From Clostridiales bacterium (GTDB lineage: Bacteria; Bacillota; Clostridia; Christensenellales; Aristaeellaceae), in contig JAAYDR010000027.1 of the NCBI GenBank assembly GCA_012729115.1, forward strand, positions 1 through 55,580: a DNA stretch of 55,580 bases, in the 5' to 3' direction. This document shows, piece by piece, positions 16,290-23,645 of this stretch. The translations under genes and the position numbers were made by a program. Each line of letters begins with the position of its first letter. Position 1 is the first letter of the stretch. The notes under the pieces are model-generated. The model was not told where the DNA came from. It did no database searches and saw nothing but the letters and a program-made list of their open reading frames with translations.

Positions 16290-16661
16290 ATGACACACGA
16301 GGAATTCATTTCTTTGATTGAGAAGATGTCCGTGCTTGAGCTCAACGAACTGGTCAAGGCTCTGGAAGAGAAGTTCGGTGTTTCTGCCGCCGCCGCCGTT
16401 GTAGCCGCCCCCGGCGCTGCCGCCGCTGCTCCCGTGGAAGAAGAAAAGACCGAGTTCGACGTCATCCTCAAGGATGCTGGCCCCGAAAAGATCAAGGTTA
16501 TCAAGGTTGTTCGCGAGATCATCTCCGGCCTGGGTCTGAAGGAAGCCAAAGACCTGGTGGAAGCCGCTCCCAAGACCCTGAAGGAAGGCGTCTCCAAAGA
16601 GGAGTGCCAGAAGATCAAGGAAAAGTTTGCCGAAGTCGGCGCTGTGGTGGAGATCAAGTAA
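16290..16661 (+). CDS. rplL: 50S ribosomal protein L7/L12
   Basis: The stalk protein that recruits translational GTPases. The 123 residues show the N-terminal dimerisation helix ([15 protein letters not shown]), an Ala/Pro-rich hinge and the globular C-terminal domain with [10 protein letters not shown] and [11 protein letters not shown]. The ATG at 16290 follows GGAGGGT. A strong terminator follows at 16682-16712, so rpoB-rpoC, the usual continuation, are absent here. Confidence 0.98.
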   Translation: MTHEEFISLIEKMSVLELNELVKALEEKFGVSAAAAVVAAPGAAAAAPVEEEKTEFDVILKDAGPEKIKVIKVVREIISGLGLKEAKDLVEAAPKTLKEGVSKEECQKIKEKFAEVGAVVEIK

Positions 16662-16681
16662 GGCAAGTATCCATCGGTTAC

Positions 16682-16712
16682 AAAAGCCCGGTTCTGTTGA
16701 GCCGGGCTTTTT
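16682..16712 (+). terminator. intrinsic terminator of rplJ-rplL
   Basis: AGCCCGG and CCGGGCT pair around a 10-nt loop and are followed by TTTTT. An A-tract on the other side may let it also serve znuB on the minus strand. Confidence 0.9.
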
Positions 16713-16730
16713 CGTGCCATGATACAGCAC

Positions 16731-17552
16731 CTATCTTTTTTGCGCGATCCTTCTCACCAGCGTCATCACCGCGAAGACAGCAATATTGGCCATAACAATG
16801 CTGGAAGAGGTGGGGGTGGCAAACAGGAAGGAACTGACCATACCCGCCAAGAAGCACACAAGCGAGATCAGCACCGCACAAAGGCAGACGCTGCGAAAGC
16901 TCTTGCACACCCGCATGGCGCTCAGGGCAGGAAAAATGATCAAACTGGAAATCAGCATGGCTCCCATCAGCCGCATACCCAGCACAATGGTGAGGGCTGT
17001 GAGAAAGGCCAGAAGCCATTGATACAGACGGGTTTTTTCTCCAATTGCTTTGGCAAAGGTTTCGTCAAAAATGATCAGAAAAATCTTCCGGTAAAATCCA
17101 AAGAACAGCACCAGCACCAAGAAGGCCAGCGCGATGCTCAGCCACACATCTTCCTGGCGCATGGTAAGTATGCTGCCAAAGAGATAGTTGTTTACATCCG
17201 TGGTCATGCTGGTGCTACGGGAAAGCACCAGGATACCCAGGGCCAGCGACCCGGTGGAGAGCATGGCAATGGCGGCGTCGCCCTTGATTTTACCGCTATC
17301 GCTGAGCTGCAGCAGCAAAAATGCCGCGACCAGCACTACGGGGATAGCCACCGCCAGAGGCGCCCAACCCACGGCGGTAGCTACTGCCAAAGCGCCAAAG
17401 CCCACATGGCTCAGGCCGTCCCCGATCATGGAATAACGCTTGAGCACCAGACAGACCCCCAGCAGAGAGGCGCAGATGGAAACCAGCGCTCCAACGGCTA
17501 GGGCACGCTGCATAAAACCCAGGGAGAGCATAACTTGAAGCTGTTCAGCCAT
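16731..17552 (-). CDS. znuB: zinc-type metal ABC importer, permease
   Basis: A family 9 (ZnuB/TroC-like) permease of 273 residues with seven or more hydrophobic segments and family motifs such as KRYSMIGDGLSHVGFGALA near the N-terminus. It would form the homodimeric channel for metal entering from ZnuA. The ATG at 17552 follows GGAGGG and overlaps the znuC stop by 8 nt; the frame stays open upstream inside znuC but without a site. It is the last gene of the zur operon. Zinc is inferred from the operon and the His/acidic ZnuA loop; manganese is possible. Confidence 0.9.
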   Translation of the reverse strand: MAEQLQVMLSLGFMQRALAVGALVSICASLLGVCLVLKRYSMIGDGLSHVGFGALAVATAVGWAPLAVAIPVVLVAAFLLLQLSDSGKIKGDAAIAMLSTGSLALGILVLSRSTSMTTDVNNYLFGSILTMRQEDVWLSIALAFLVLVLFFGFYRKIFLIIFDETFAKAIGEKTRLYQWLLAFLTALTIVLGMRLMGAMLISSLIIFPALSAMRVCKSFRSVCLCAVLISLVCFLAGMVSSFLFATPTSSSIVMANIAVFAVMTLVRRIAQKR

Positions 17553-18243
17553 TTGTTGTCCCTCCGGCAAAAAGCTTGCCCAGCGGTGATGCGGCATACT
17601 GGGCTGTGGTGCCATAAAAGTTTTCGGCAGTAGACAGGTGCAGGATGTGGCGTGCGTGCTGGAGGGCAGCGGGAATGTCATGGGTGATCATGATAATGGT
17701 CATCCCCTGCCGGTGCAGCCCTGCTACCATGCGATACAGTTCCACGGTGACCAGGGGATCCAGACCGGCCGTGGGCTCATCCAGCAGCAAAAGCTGATCG
17801 GCCGCGCTCAAAGCCCTGGCCAGAAGCACCCTCTGCCGCTGTCCCCCGGAAAGCTCCGTGAAGCTCCTGCTTTTCAGGTCCAGAACGTTCATGCGCTCCA
17901 TGTTGCGCCGCACACGATCCTTCTGCTGCTTTGTGAGCAGAGGGCCTCTGCTTCTGGTCCCTGCACTCACCACCTCCCATACGGAGGCAGGAAAATCACG
18001 CTGGGATTCCGACTGCTGGGGCAAATAACCAATTTGACTCCGTTTGACTCCATCCCCCAAGGCAATCCGTCCCTTTGCCGGTGGAAGCAGACCCAACAGG
18101 CCCTTGACCAGGGTCGTCTTTCCGGAGCCGTTCTCCCCCACCACGCAAAGAAAATCCCCAGCCTCCACCTGGAGGTTCAGGTTCTCCAGCACGGGTTTTC
18201 CTTCATAAGAAAAGCCCACGTTGTCACAGGCGATCAAGCTCAT
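17545..18243 (-). CDS. znuC: zinc-type metal ABC importer, ATP-binding protein
   Basis: A 232-residue ABC ATPase of the metal-uptake family. The Walker A motif GENGSGKT is at residues 36-43, followed by a QQSESQRDFP Q-loop, the LSGGQRQR signature, LLLLDEPTAGLD as Walker B, and ITHD as the switch. Its ATG overlaps the znuA stop by 4 nt (ATGA), and its own stop overlaps znuB, so the three transporter genes are translationally coupled. Confidence 0.93.
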   Translation of the reverse strand: MSLIACDNVGFSYEGKPVLENLNLQVEAGDFLCVVGENGSGKTTLVKGLLGLLPPAKGRIALGDGVKRSQIGYLPQQSESQRDFPASVWEVVSAGTRSRGPLLTKQQKDRVRRNMERMNVLDLKSRSFTELSGGQRQRVLLARALSAADQLLLLDEPTAGLDPLVTVELYRMVAGLHRQGMTIIMITHDIPAALQHARHILHLSTAENFYGTTAQYAASPLGKLFAGGTTNG

Positions 18244-19238
18244 GGCTTCAGCGCCTCCCTTAATGCAGCCACATTCCCTTCCATCAGGGATAAATAGGTG
18301 GCTCCGGCATCCATCTCATGCTGGCTTACATTGTGGCAGGAGTGCAGCAACAGGGGCTTTGCACCGGTTTCTTCCGCCAGTATCTCGGCGGTTTTTCGAC
18401 TGGAAAACTCGATGTAGAACACCACAGGGATGTTTTCAGACTTGATTCTCCCAATCAGCGAAGCCAGGGTCTGGGCACTGGGCTCGCTGTCCTCGCTGCA
18501 GCCGGGAAAGGCCGCGTCATAGCTCAAGTGATAGGCATCCATCAGGTATCGAAAGGGAAACCGATCGCCAAATATCAGGGTTCGTTTGGCTCCCTGGTCC
18601 ACTACCCTTTGAAAGGCAGCGTCAAGGTCCGTCAACTTCGCCACATACATCGCTTCGTTTTCGAGGACGGCTTTCCGATCCCCCTCCAGGGGCAGCAATC
18701 CTTGCAGTACCCCGGAGAGAGACTTGACCAATTGAATGGCATTCTTGGGAGAGGTCCAGACATGCTCGTCCAGGGAAACACCGTCTTCCTGCTGAACATG
18801 GTCTTCATCTTCCTGCTCTTTTTGCATGCTGGCGGTATACTCCTCGGCTTCCAGGGCAACGAAATCCATCATGGCGAAGGTCTGCGGTACACTCTCACCC
18901 AGGGAAGACAGCATCTCTCGGACCCAATGTTCGCTTTCACCACCCGCGTATACAAACAGATCCGCTTTGGAAATGTCCAGGATGTCCTGGGGAGTGGGCT
19001 CAAAGGTATGGCTTTCCGCGCCCGGAGGAAGCAGCAGGGTCACATTCCCCTTATCTCCCAGCAGCGTCCTGGCAAAATCATAGCCGGGAAAAAGGGTCGT
19101 GATGATACGCAAAGGCCTTCCGTCAGCGCTTTCCTGCGCCTGTGCCTCGCCAGGCTGGGAAAGCCCCTTGCCAAGAAACATCCCCAAGCCGATTGTTACA
19201 ACAAGGGCGCAGGTGATGCCAATCCATGTTTTTTTCAT
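18240..19238 (-). CDS. znuA: zinc-type metal ABC importer, metal-binding protein
   Basis: A cluster A-I metal-binding protein of 332 residues. An N-terminal hydrophobic segment (about residues 5-22) is followed by a Gln/Ala/Glu linker and no lipobox. Metal ligands are likely H77 (ESHTFEP), H159 (LDEHVWTSPKNA) and a third histidine in DAYHLSYDAAF. Between the first two sits an acidic loop with histidine (residues 140-154), typical of zinc-specific members. ATG at 19238 follows GGGAGG and overlaps the zur stop by 4 nt; an upstream in-frame extension lies inside zur and is rejected. Confidence 0.92.
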   Translation of the reverse strand: MKKTWIGITCALVVTIGLGMFLGKGLSQPGEAQAQESADGRPLRIITTLFPGYDFARTLLGDKGNVTLLLPPGAESHTFEPTPQDILDISKADLFVYAGGESEHWVREMLSSLGESVPQTFAMMDFVALEAEEYTASMQKEQEDEDHVQQEDGVSLDEHVWTSPKNAIQLVKSLSGVLQGLLPLEGDRKAVLENEAMYVAKLTDLDAAFQRVVDQGAKRTLIFGDRFPFRYLMDAYHLSYDAAFPGCSEDSEPSAQTLASLIGRIKSENIPVVFYIEFSSRKTAEILAEETGAKPLLLHSCHNVSQHEMDAGATYLSLMEGNVAALREALKP

Positions 19239-19693
19239 TCCTTGTATTCCTCCCGTTGCTCCTGCTTCTTCTGTGCTTGAACATTGTGGGCACCTGCACA
19301 ACGCCGGCACAGTCCCACCAGTACGGTTTGCCCCTCGTCCAGCTGAAAACCGTGGTGGCTGGCAATGTGGCGGCAAAAGCCTTCCACTTCCTCACAATCC
19401 ATATGGGCAAGGTCGCCGCAGGAGCTGCAGCGAATATGCAGATGGTTGTCCTTGCAGGAATTGTATTGATAGTATGCGGCATCGCCGATTTCTGCCGGAG
19501 TATACCGCCTGAGGACTCCTTCCTCACACAGGCGGGTGATGGCACGATATACGGTAGTCAGTCCCACTTCCCTACCGGAATCGCTCAAATGAGCATGGAC
19601 TTCCTCCACGGTAAAACAGCGCTCTTTCCCAGCTTCGAAAAAGGCAAGTACCGCTCTTTGCTGTTTGGTTTTGTAACGTCCCCGTTCCAGCAC
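19235..19693 (-). CDS. zur: Fur-family metal-responsive repressor, predicted Zur
   Basis: A winged-helix repressor of 152 residues. The DNA-binding part holds KTKQQRAVLAFFEAG and VGLTTVYRAITRLCEEG (recognition helix). The regulatory part holds HLHIRCSSCGDLAHMDC and a C-terminal LCRRCAGAH, which supply the two CxxC pairs of the structural zinc site. I chose GTG at 19693, with AAGGGTG 8 nt upstream. Starting at the TTG at 19735 would place translation inside the operator and on the -10. The gene heads zur-znuA-znuC-znuB. The 27-bp dyad over its promoter implies autoregulation. PerR or Fur cannot be excluded by sequence alone. Confidence 0.88.
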   Translation of the reverse strand: MLERGRYKTKQQRAVLAFFEAGKERCFTVEEVHAHLSDSGREVGLTTVYRAITRLCEEGVLRRYTPAEIGDAAYYQYNSCKDNHLHIRCSSCGDLAHMDCEEVEGFCRHIASHHGFQLDEGQTVLVGLCRRCAGAHNVQAQKKQEQREEYKE

Positions 19694-19710
19694 TGTTTCG
19701 TCACCCTTGA

Positions 19711-19737
19711 AATTGAAATCGGAAACCGTTTTCAATT
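19711..19737. promoter_or_regulatory. predicted Zur operator (27-bp dyad)
   Basis: AATTGAAA (19711-19718) and TTTCAATT (19730-19737) flank inner CGG/CCG arms. Eleven of the 13 arm positions are symmetric. It overlaps the last bases of the zur -10 and lies between promoter and start codon, the position expected for a repressor that blocks polymerase. Confidence 0.75.
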
Positions 19738-19763
19738 ATATAGACAAGCCGTGCTCCTGTCAA
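19735..19763 (-). promoter_or_regulatory. sigma-A promoter of the zur-znuACB operon
   Basis: On the minus strand a perfect TTGACA (19763-19758) and a perfect TATAAT (19740-19735) are 17 nt apart. The -10 overlaps the operator at 19711-19737. Confidence 0.85.
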
Positions 19764-19778
19764 GCAAAAGCACGGCTT
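19746..19778. terminator. hairpin between spoIVFB and zur, with the zur -35 in its loop
   Basis: AAGCCGTGCT (19746-19755) and AGCACGGCTT (19769-19778) form a perfect 10-bp stem. On the minus strand it follows spoIVFB by 14 nt and is succeeded by TGTCTATAT rather than a T-tract. The -35 of the zur promoter lies in the loop. Confidence 0.5.
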
Positions 19779-19791
19779 ACATTTCAATCTT

Positions 19792-20628
19792 TTATTTGAG
19801 GACTTCCTCCATCATCCTCCTTTCCTCCCATACCTCCTGCACCTTTCCTGTCTCCGGTTCAACCCAAAAAAAGTAATAGAATCTGCTTGGATGCCGGTCC
19901 AGCAGACATGCCAGCATTTCTCTGCGATTCATGCCAACGGGCAGGGCAATGCCCTCCACCTTCCATAACCGCCCCTGCTTCAGCTTCGCCTGGAGATTCA
20001 GGTTTCTCTCCACCAGCCGCATCCGCTGGGTCACATAGGCCTGCCTGGCTGCATAGCACAGATAAGGCCCCACCATGAGTAAGGTAAGGTTTACATAGCC
20101 ATGCCAGGCTCCATAGATCGCCAATGCCATCAGGCCAAAGCCCAGCACCACCCCTAACACCATCAAGGCTTTGCGCAGTTTCCGGCCCCAGGAATGTCCG
20201 TCACCCAGGGCCGCCAGCACCTGCCCGCCGTCCATGGGCAGCACAGGCAAGGCGTTCCAAAGACCAAGGGCTAAACTCATCCCTCCCAGGTCCCGGAGGA
20301 AGCCTTTCTCTCCGGGAATCCAAAAACAGAGCAGCCCGGCCAGCACGCTCCCCAAAACACCTGACGCAGCGATGCCAACCCGGTGACGAACCGGCAGGCT
20401 TTGAAAGGTTTCCACATCCATGATCCCGCCAAAAGGCGTGAGCTCCACCTGTCTGAGGGGCGCTTTCAAAAAGCCAAGCGCCAGCAGATGAAAGCTCTCA
20501 TGGATAAGCAGGCTTAGCAGTGCGATGAGTGCAGGCATCCTCTGGCCTGACATCACCAGGAGGCCAATCAGCAACAGGCCCGCCGGATGCAGCCGAAGGG
20601 CAAAGGTTTTAGTTTTGAAAATATCCAC
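19792..20628 (-). CDS. spoIVFB: SpoIVFB-like M50 (site-2 type) intramembrane metalloprotease
   Basis: A 278-residue membrane protein with the zinc protease motif HESFH (H43-E44...H47) in a hydrophobic helix and the third-ligand motif NALPVLPMDGG (D133). These define site-2 proteases. In spore formers SpoIVFB cleaves pro-sigma-K in the mother cell. The C-terminal cytoplasmic part (from about residue 215) is longer than a bare protease core and could be the ATP-sensing CBS-like region. The start is GTG directly after the spoIVFA stop (TGAGTG), indicating coupling with its predicted regulator. Confidence 0.85.
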   Translation of the reverse strand: MDIFKTKTFALRLHPAGLLLIGLLVMSGQRMPALIALLSLLIHESFHLLALGFLKAPLRQVELTPFGGIMDVETFQSLPVRHRVGIAASGVLGSVLAGLLCFWIPGEKGFLRDLGGMSLALGLWNALPVLPMDGGQVLAALGDGHSWGRKLRKALMVLGVVLGFGLMALAIYGAWHGYVNLTLLMVGPYLCYAARQAYVTQRMRLVERNLNLQAKLKQGRLWKVEGIALPVGMNRREMLACLLDRHPSRFYYFFWVEPETGKVQEVWEERRMMEEVLK

Positions 20629-21393
20629 TCAATCATCCAAGCTATGCAGCTTCCCTTTCGGATCGATGGAGCGGCCGTCCTTGCGCAGCTCAAAAGCCAG
20701 GGGCGACCCATCCAGCACCGTACCGATGATATCCCCGGCGAACACATAGTCCCCAACGTCCATATGACAGGCAGCCAGATTGCCGTAGAGGGTTTCCGTG
20801 CTGTCGTCGTGGCGGATGCGCACGATCACTTCCTCATCCAGCCCATGGGCGATGGACATGATCTCGCCGTTGGCCGCAGCCCTCACATCCCTTACGATGC
20901 CTTGAAGCTCGATATATGGCTCCTCCGGGCTCCAGGCGTGAACCAACTCTCCGTTGCTGGGTGCCAACACCTGGATGTTCTCCGCCTCATTCCATACTCC
21001 CTGTACGCTTCCCGGCAGCAAATTGCTTACAAAACTGAGCTTTCCCAGGCTCTCGTCCCATTCCATGTTCATGCTGGATTGCAGCGCGGCAAATACGCTT
21101 TGGGTGGGGGTGCCCTCCGTGTTTCTCACGGCAATGACCACCAGCACAATGGCTCCCACCACCGCCACATTGCGAAGCAGATTGTCAAGCCGAATCCAAC
21201 GAATGGCTCCGGGTTTCACGGAGCAATCGGTGAGGGTGGCGGTTGCGCTGGGGGTAAAGTGCCGTGATGCGTCCCGCTCCTCGGCCTGGGGTTTTGGGAC
21301 TGGAATGAACTCCTCCTCAAGCCGGGCCTCTTTGGCGTAGATCCCTGACTTCACCCGCAGGGATCGCACACGGGTCTGTTGCTGTTCAGGCAA
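20629..21393 (-). CDS. spoIVFA: SpoIVFA-like membrane protein with M23 (LytM) domain
   Basis: A 254-residue bitopic protein: a charged cytoplasmic N-terminus, one membrane helix (about residues 73-90), and an extracytoplasmic M23-type fold (NGEIMSIAHGLDEEVIVRIRH...LYGNLAAC...GDIIGTVLDGSPLAFELRKDG). The zinc histidines of active M23 enzymes are not evident, so it is probably a non-catalytic scaffold, as in SpoIVFA, which holds SpoIVFB inactive. I chose TTG at 21393, preceded by AAGGAGGG at 8-nt spacing. The pairing with the M50 protease supports the call; SpoIIQ-like function is the alternative. Confidence 0.78.
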   Translation of the reverse strand: MPEQQQTRVRSLRVKSGIYAKEARLEEEFIPVPKPQAEERDASRHFTPSATATLTDCSVKPGAIRWIRLDNLLRNVAVVGAIVLVVIAVRNTEGTPTQSVFAALQSSMNMEWDESLGKLSFVSNLLPGSVQGVWNEAENIQVLAPSNGELVHAWSPEEPYIELQGIVRDVRAAANGEIMSIAHGLDEEVIVRIRHDDSTETLYGNLAACHMDVGDYVFAGDIIGTVLDGSPLAFELRKDGRSIDPKGKLHSLDD

Positions 21394-21414
21394 AGGAAAT
21401 CCCTCCTTTTTGCC

Positions 21415-21422
21415 ATTGTATG
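21415..21422 (-). promoter_or_regulatory. sigma-E-like -10 element before spoIVFA
   Basis: The minus strand reads CATACAAT, identical to the -10 consensus of mother-cell sigma-E promoters, with ATA-containing sequence about 17 nt upstream (longer than the usual 14-15). The spacing and the very short leader make this tentative. Confidence 0.35.
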
Positions 21423-21461
21423 CAATGACTTTTGGAGGGATGTATCGACGGGTGGATTGTG

Positions 21462-22694
21462 TTACAGCATCCCCTGAAGCCTCATGGCTTCCAAGGTACG
21501 CCCAAGGGCCAGCTTGCCATGGCTGTAACTGAGGCTCCCCTGCAGATAAACCGTATAAGGCTCCCGGAGGGGGGCGTCGGCGCTGAGTTCTATGGAAGCG
21601 CCGCCCACAAATGTGCCCGCCGCCATAATAACCTGGTGCTGATATCCCGGCATATCCCATGGCTCAGGCATGGCCATGCTGTCAATGGGCGAAGCAGCCT
21701 GAATCCCCCGGCAGAAGGCGATCAATCTTTCCGGTGTGCCAAGTTCCAGGGCCTGAATGATGTCCGAGCGGAGGTCATCCACGCCGGGAGTGGTTTTCAT
21801 CCCCATCCTTTCCAAAAGGGCGGCAGCCAATGTGGCGGTCTTCAGTGCCTGGGCGACCACATGGGGGGCCATGAACAAACCCTGGTAAAAAGGCTGGTAA
21901 CCCCCGGAGTAGCTGCCCACCTCCCGTCCAATACCCGGGGCGGTAAGGCGGTAGCTGATTCGGTCGATCCATTTTTCAGAACCTGCGATGTAGCCTCCGG
22001 TGGGAGCCAGGCCGCCGCCAGGATTCTTGATGAGGCTGCCTACGCACAAATCGGCTCCGTAATGGGTAGGTTCGTCCATGCAGACAAACTCTCCATAGCA
22101 ATTATCCACCATCAGCAGGGCCTCTGGGAATTCCCTTTTGAGCAGCTGGGAAAGGGGCTCCACCTCCCAGGGCATGAGGGAACGCCGACTGGCATACCCC
22201 CGGCTGCGCTGAAGTGCCACCAGGCGGGTATTGGGCTTCATGGCAGCCCGGATCGCCGGCAGATCCAACTGCCCTTCCGGCGTCAGTTCCACTTGCGTAT
22301 ACTCCACTCCCATCTCCCGCAGAGAACCGGGCACGCAGCCGGAGATGCCGATCACTCCCTCCAAAGTGTCATAGGGGGTTCCGGTGACGGAGAGCAGATG
22401 ATCTCCTGGCCTGAGCACACCAAAGAGGCACAGGGCCAGGGCATGGGTGCCCGAAACGATTTGTGGCCGCACCAGGGCCGCCTCCGTCCCAAACACCTGG
22501 GCAAAGATACTTTCGAGGGTGTCCCGGCCAATATCGTCATAGCCATACCCTGTGGTGGGAGCAAAATGCCTGGCAGAGAGGCGATGGTTTTGAAATGCCT
22601 CCAGTACCCGACGGGTCCCCTCCAATTCGATCTCCTCAATGCGGGCAAAGGCTTCCCTGCACCGATTTTCTGCCTGAATAAGCGCTTCCTTCAT
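21462..22694 (-). CDS. methionine gamma-lyase family PLP enzyme (YnbB / 'aluminium resistance' family)
   Basis: A fold-type I PLP enzyme of 410 residues. The PLP lysine is in SLIKNPGGGLAPTGGY, and the family's early YGYDDIGRDTLESIF segment and RPQIVSGTHALALCLFG are present. The family is annotated as methionine gamma-lyase-like or aluminium-resistance protein; its true substrate is not established. The ATG at 22694 overlaps the miaA stop by 4 nt, the same neighbourhood as ynbB near miaA in Bacillus. No terminator is visible before spoIVFA. Confidence 0.88.
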   Translation of the reverse strand: MKEALIQAENRCREAFARIEEIELEGTRRVLEAFQNHRLSARHFAPTTGYGYDDIGRDTLESIFAQVFGTEAALVRPQIVSGTHALALCLFGVLRPGDHLLSVTGTPYDTLEGVIGISGCVPGSLREMGVEYTQVELTPEGQLDLPAIRAAMKPNTRLVALQRSRGYASRRSLMPWEVEPLSQLLKREFPEALLMVDNCYGEFVCMDEPTHYGADLCVGSLIKNPGGGLAPTGGYIAGSEKWIDRISYRLTAPGIGREVGSYSGGYQPFYQGLFMAPHVVAQALKTATLAAALLERMGMKTTPGVDDLRSDIIQALELGTPERLIAFCRGIQAASPIDSMAMPEPWDMPGYQHQVIMAAGTFVGGASIELSADAPLREPYTVYLQGSLSYSHGKLALGRTLEAMRLQGML

Positions 22695-23614
22695 GATGTC
22701 CTGCTCCCTTCCCAAAAGGCCTTAGCAAAATGGATGGCTTTGGATATCGCGTCCGCCTGCTCCATGTCCAGCCAATGGATATCCTCCATAGCCCGAAACC
22801 AGGTCCGCTGCCGCTTTGCAAAGTGCCGGGTATTGAGCTGGATCTGCTCCAGCGCTTCCTGAGGTGAGGCGATCCCTTCCAGCACCGGTATCCATTCCTT
22901 ATAGCCGATTCCCTGCATGGACTGGCAACTAGCCCTGACACCCTGCCGGAAAAGCCCCCTCACTTCCTTCTCCAGCCCCTGGGCCGCCATGTCCTTCACC
23001 CGCCGGTTGATTCTCTGGTAGAGTATCTCCCTGGGCAGCGCTGTGCCCAATATCCCAAAGCGAAACCCTTCCCGGCGGAATGACTCCTTGTGCCGGTTCA
23101 TGGGTTTGCCGGTGACCTCGAATATCTCCAGCGCCCGGATCACCCGGCGAAGATCATTGGAGTGAAGCCGGTCGGCAGAAGCCTCATCCACCTTGCGAAG
23201 CATGGCATGGAGGGTGGCATGTCCTCCCGGCTGTGCGGCAATGCTGTGAAGCCTCGCGCGGACTTCCTCACTGCCTTTTGCCTCGCCCAGAGTCAACCCC
23301 TCCACCAAAGCCTTCAGGTACAGACCGGTGCCGCCCACCAGCAGGGGAAGCCTCCCCCGCCGGCAGATATCGTGAAGGATGGGCTCGGCCATGTCCGCAT
23401 ACTGGGACACAGAAAAAGCCTCTGTAGGCGCGAGAACATCCAGCATATGATGAACTGCCTCCCGCCGCTCCTGCGGGGTAGGCTTCGCTGTGCCGATGTC
23501 CATGCCCTGGTAGATCTGCATGGAATCCATGCAGACGATCTCCACAGGCAGCTCTTTTGCCAGGGCCATGGACAAGGCGGATTTTCCCGCAGCCGTGGGT
23601 CCCACGATGGCCAA
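22691..23614 (-). CDS. miaA: tRNA dimethylallyltransferase
   Basis: Adds dimethylallyl to A37 of tRNAs reading UNN codons, the substrate for MiaB, whose gene is in the same cluster. The P-loop GPTAAGKS lies at the extreme N-terminus, followed by DSMQIYQGMDIGTAKPT and the GGTGLYLKAL segment. I chose TTG at 23614 (GGAG 8 nt upstream), giving 307 residues. The open frame reaches upstream into mutL but has no ATG, GTG or TTG with a site. The family normally has a few more residues before the P-loop, so the start is the least certain part. Confidence 0.93.
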   Translation of the reverse strand: MAIVGPTAAGKSALSMALAKELPVEIVCMDSMQIYQGMDIGTAKPTPQERREAVHHMLDVLAPTEAFSVSQYADMAEPILHDICRRGRLPLLVGGTGLYLKALVEGLTLGEAKGSEEVRARLHSIAAQPGGHATLHAMLRKVDEASADRLHSNDLRRVIRALEIFEVTGKPMNRHKESFRREGFRFGILGTALPREILYQRINRRVKDMAAQGLEKEVRGLFRQGVRASCQSMQGIGYKEWIPVLEGIASPQEALEQIQLNTRHFAKRQRTWFRAMEDIHWLDMEQADAISKAIHFAKAFWEGSRTS

Positions 23615-23645
23615 AACAGTTGTCTCCGTAAGGATCCTCTCCCGA

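Noticed and set aside
19694-19735. zur starting at TTG 19735
   Set aside because: That start would lie within the -10 and the operator; GTG 19693 has a proper site and gives the normal Fur N-terminus.
21432-22862. Open frame of 476 codons on the plus strand
   Set aside because: Antisense to the methionine gamma-lyase-family gene and the end of miaA; no recognisable motif.
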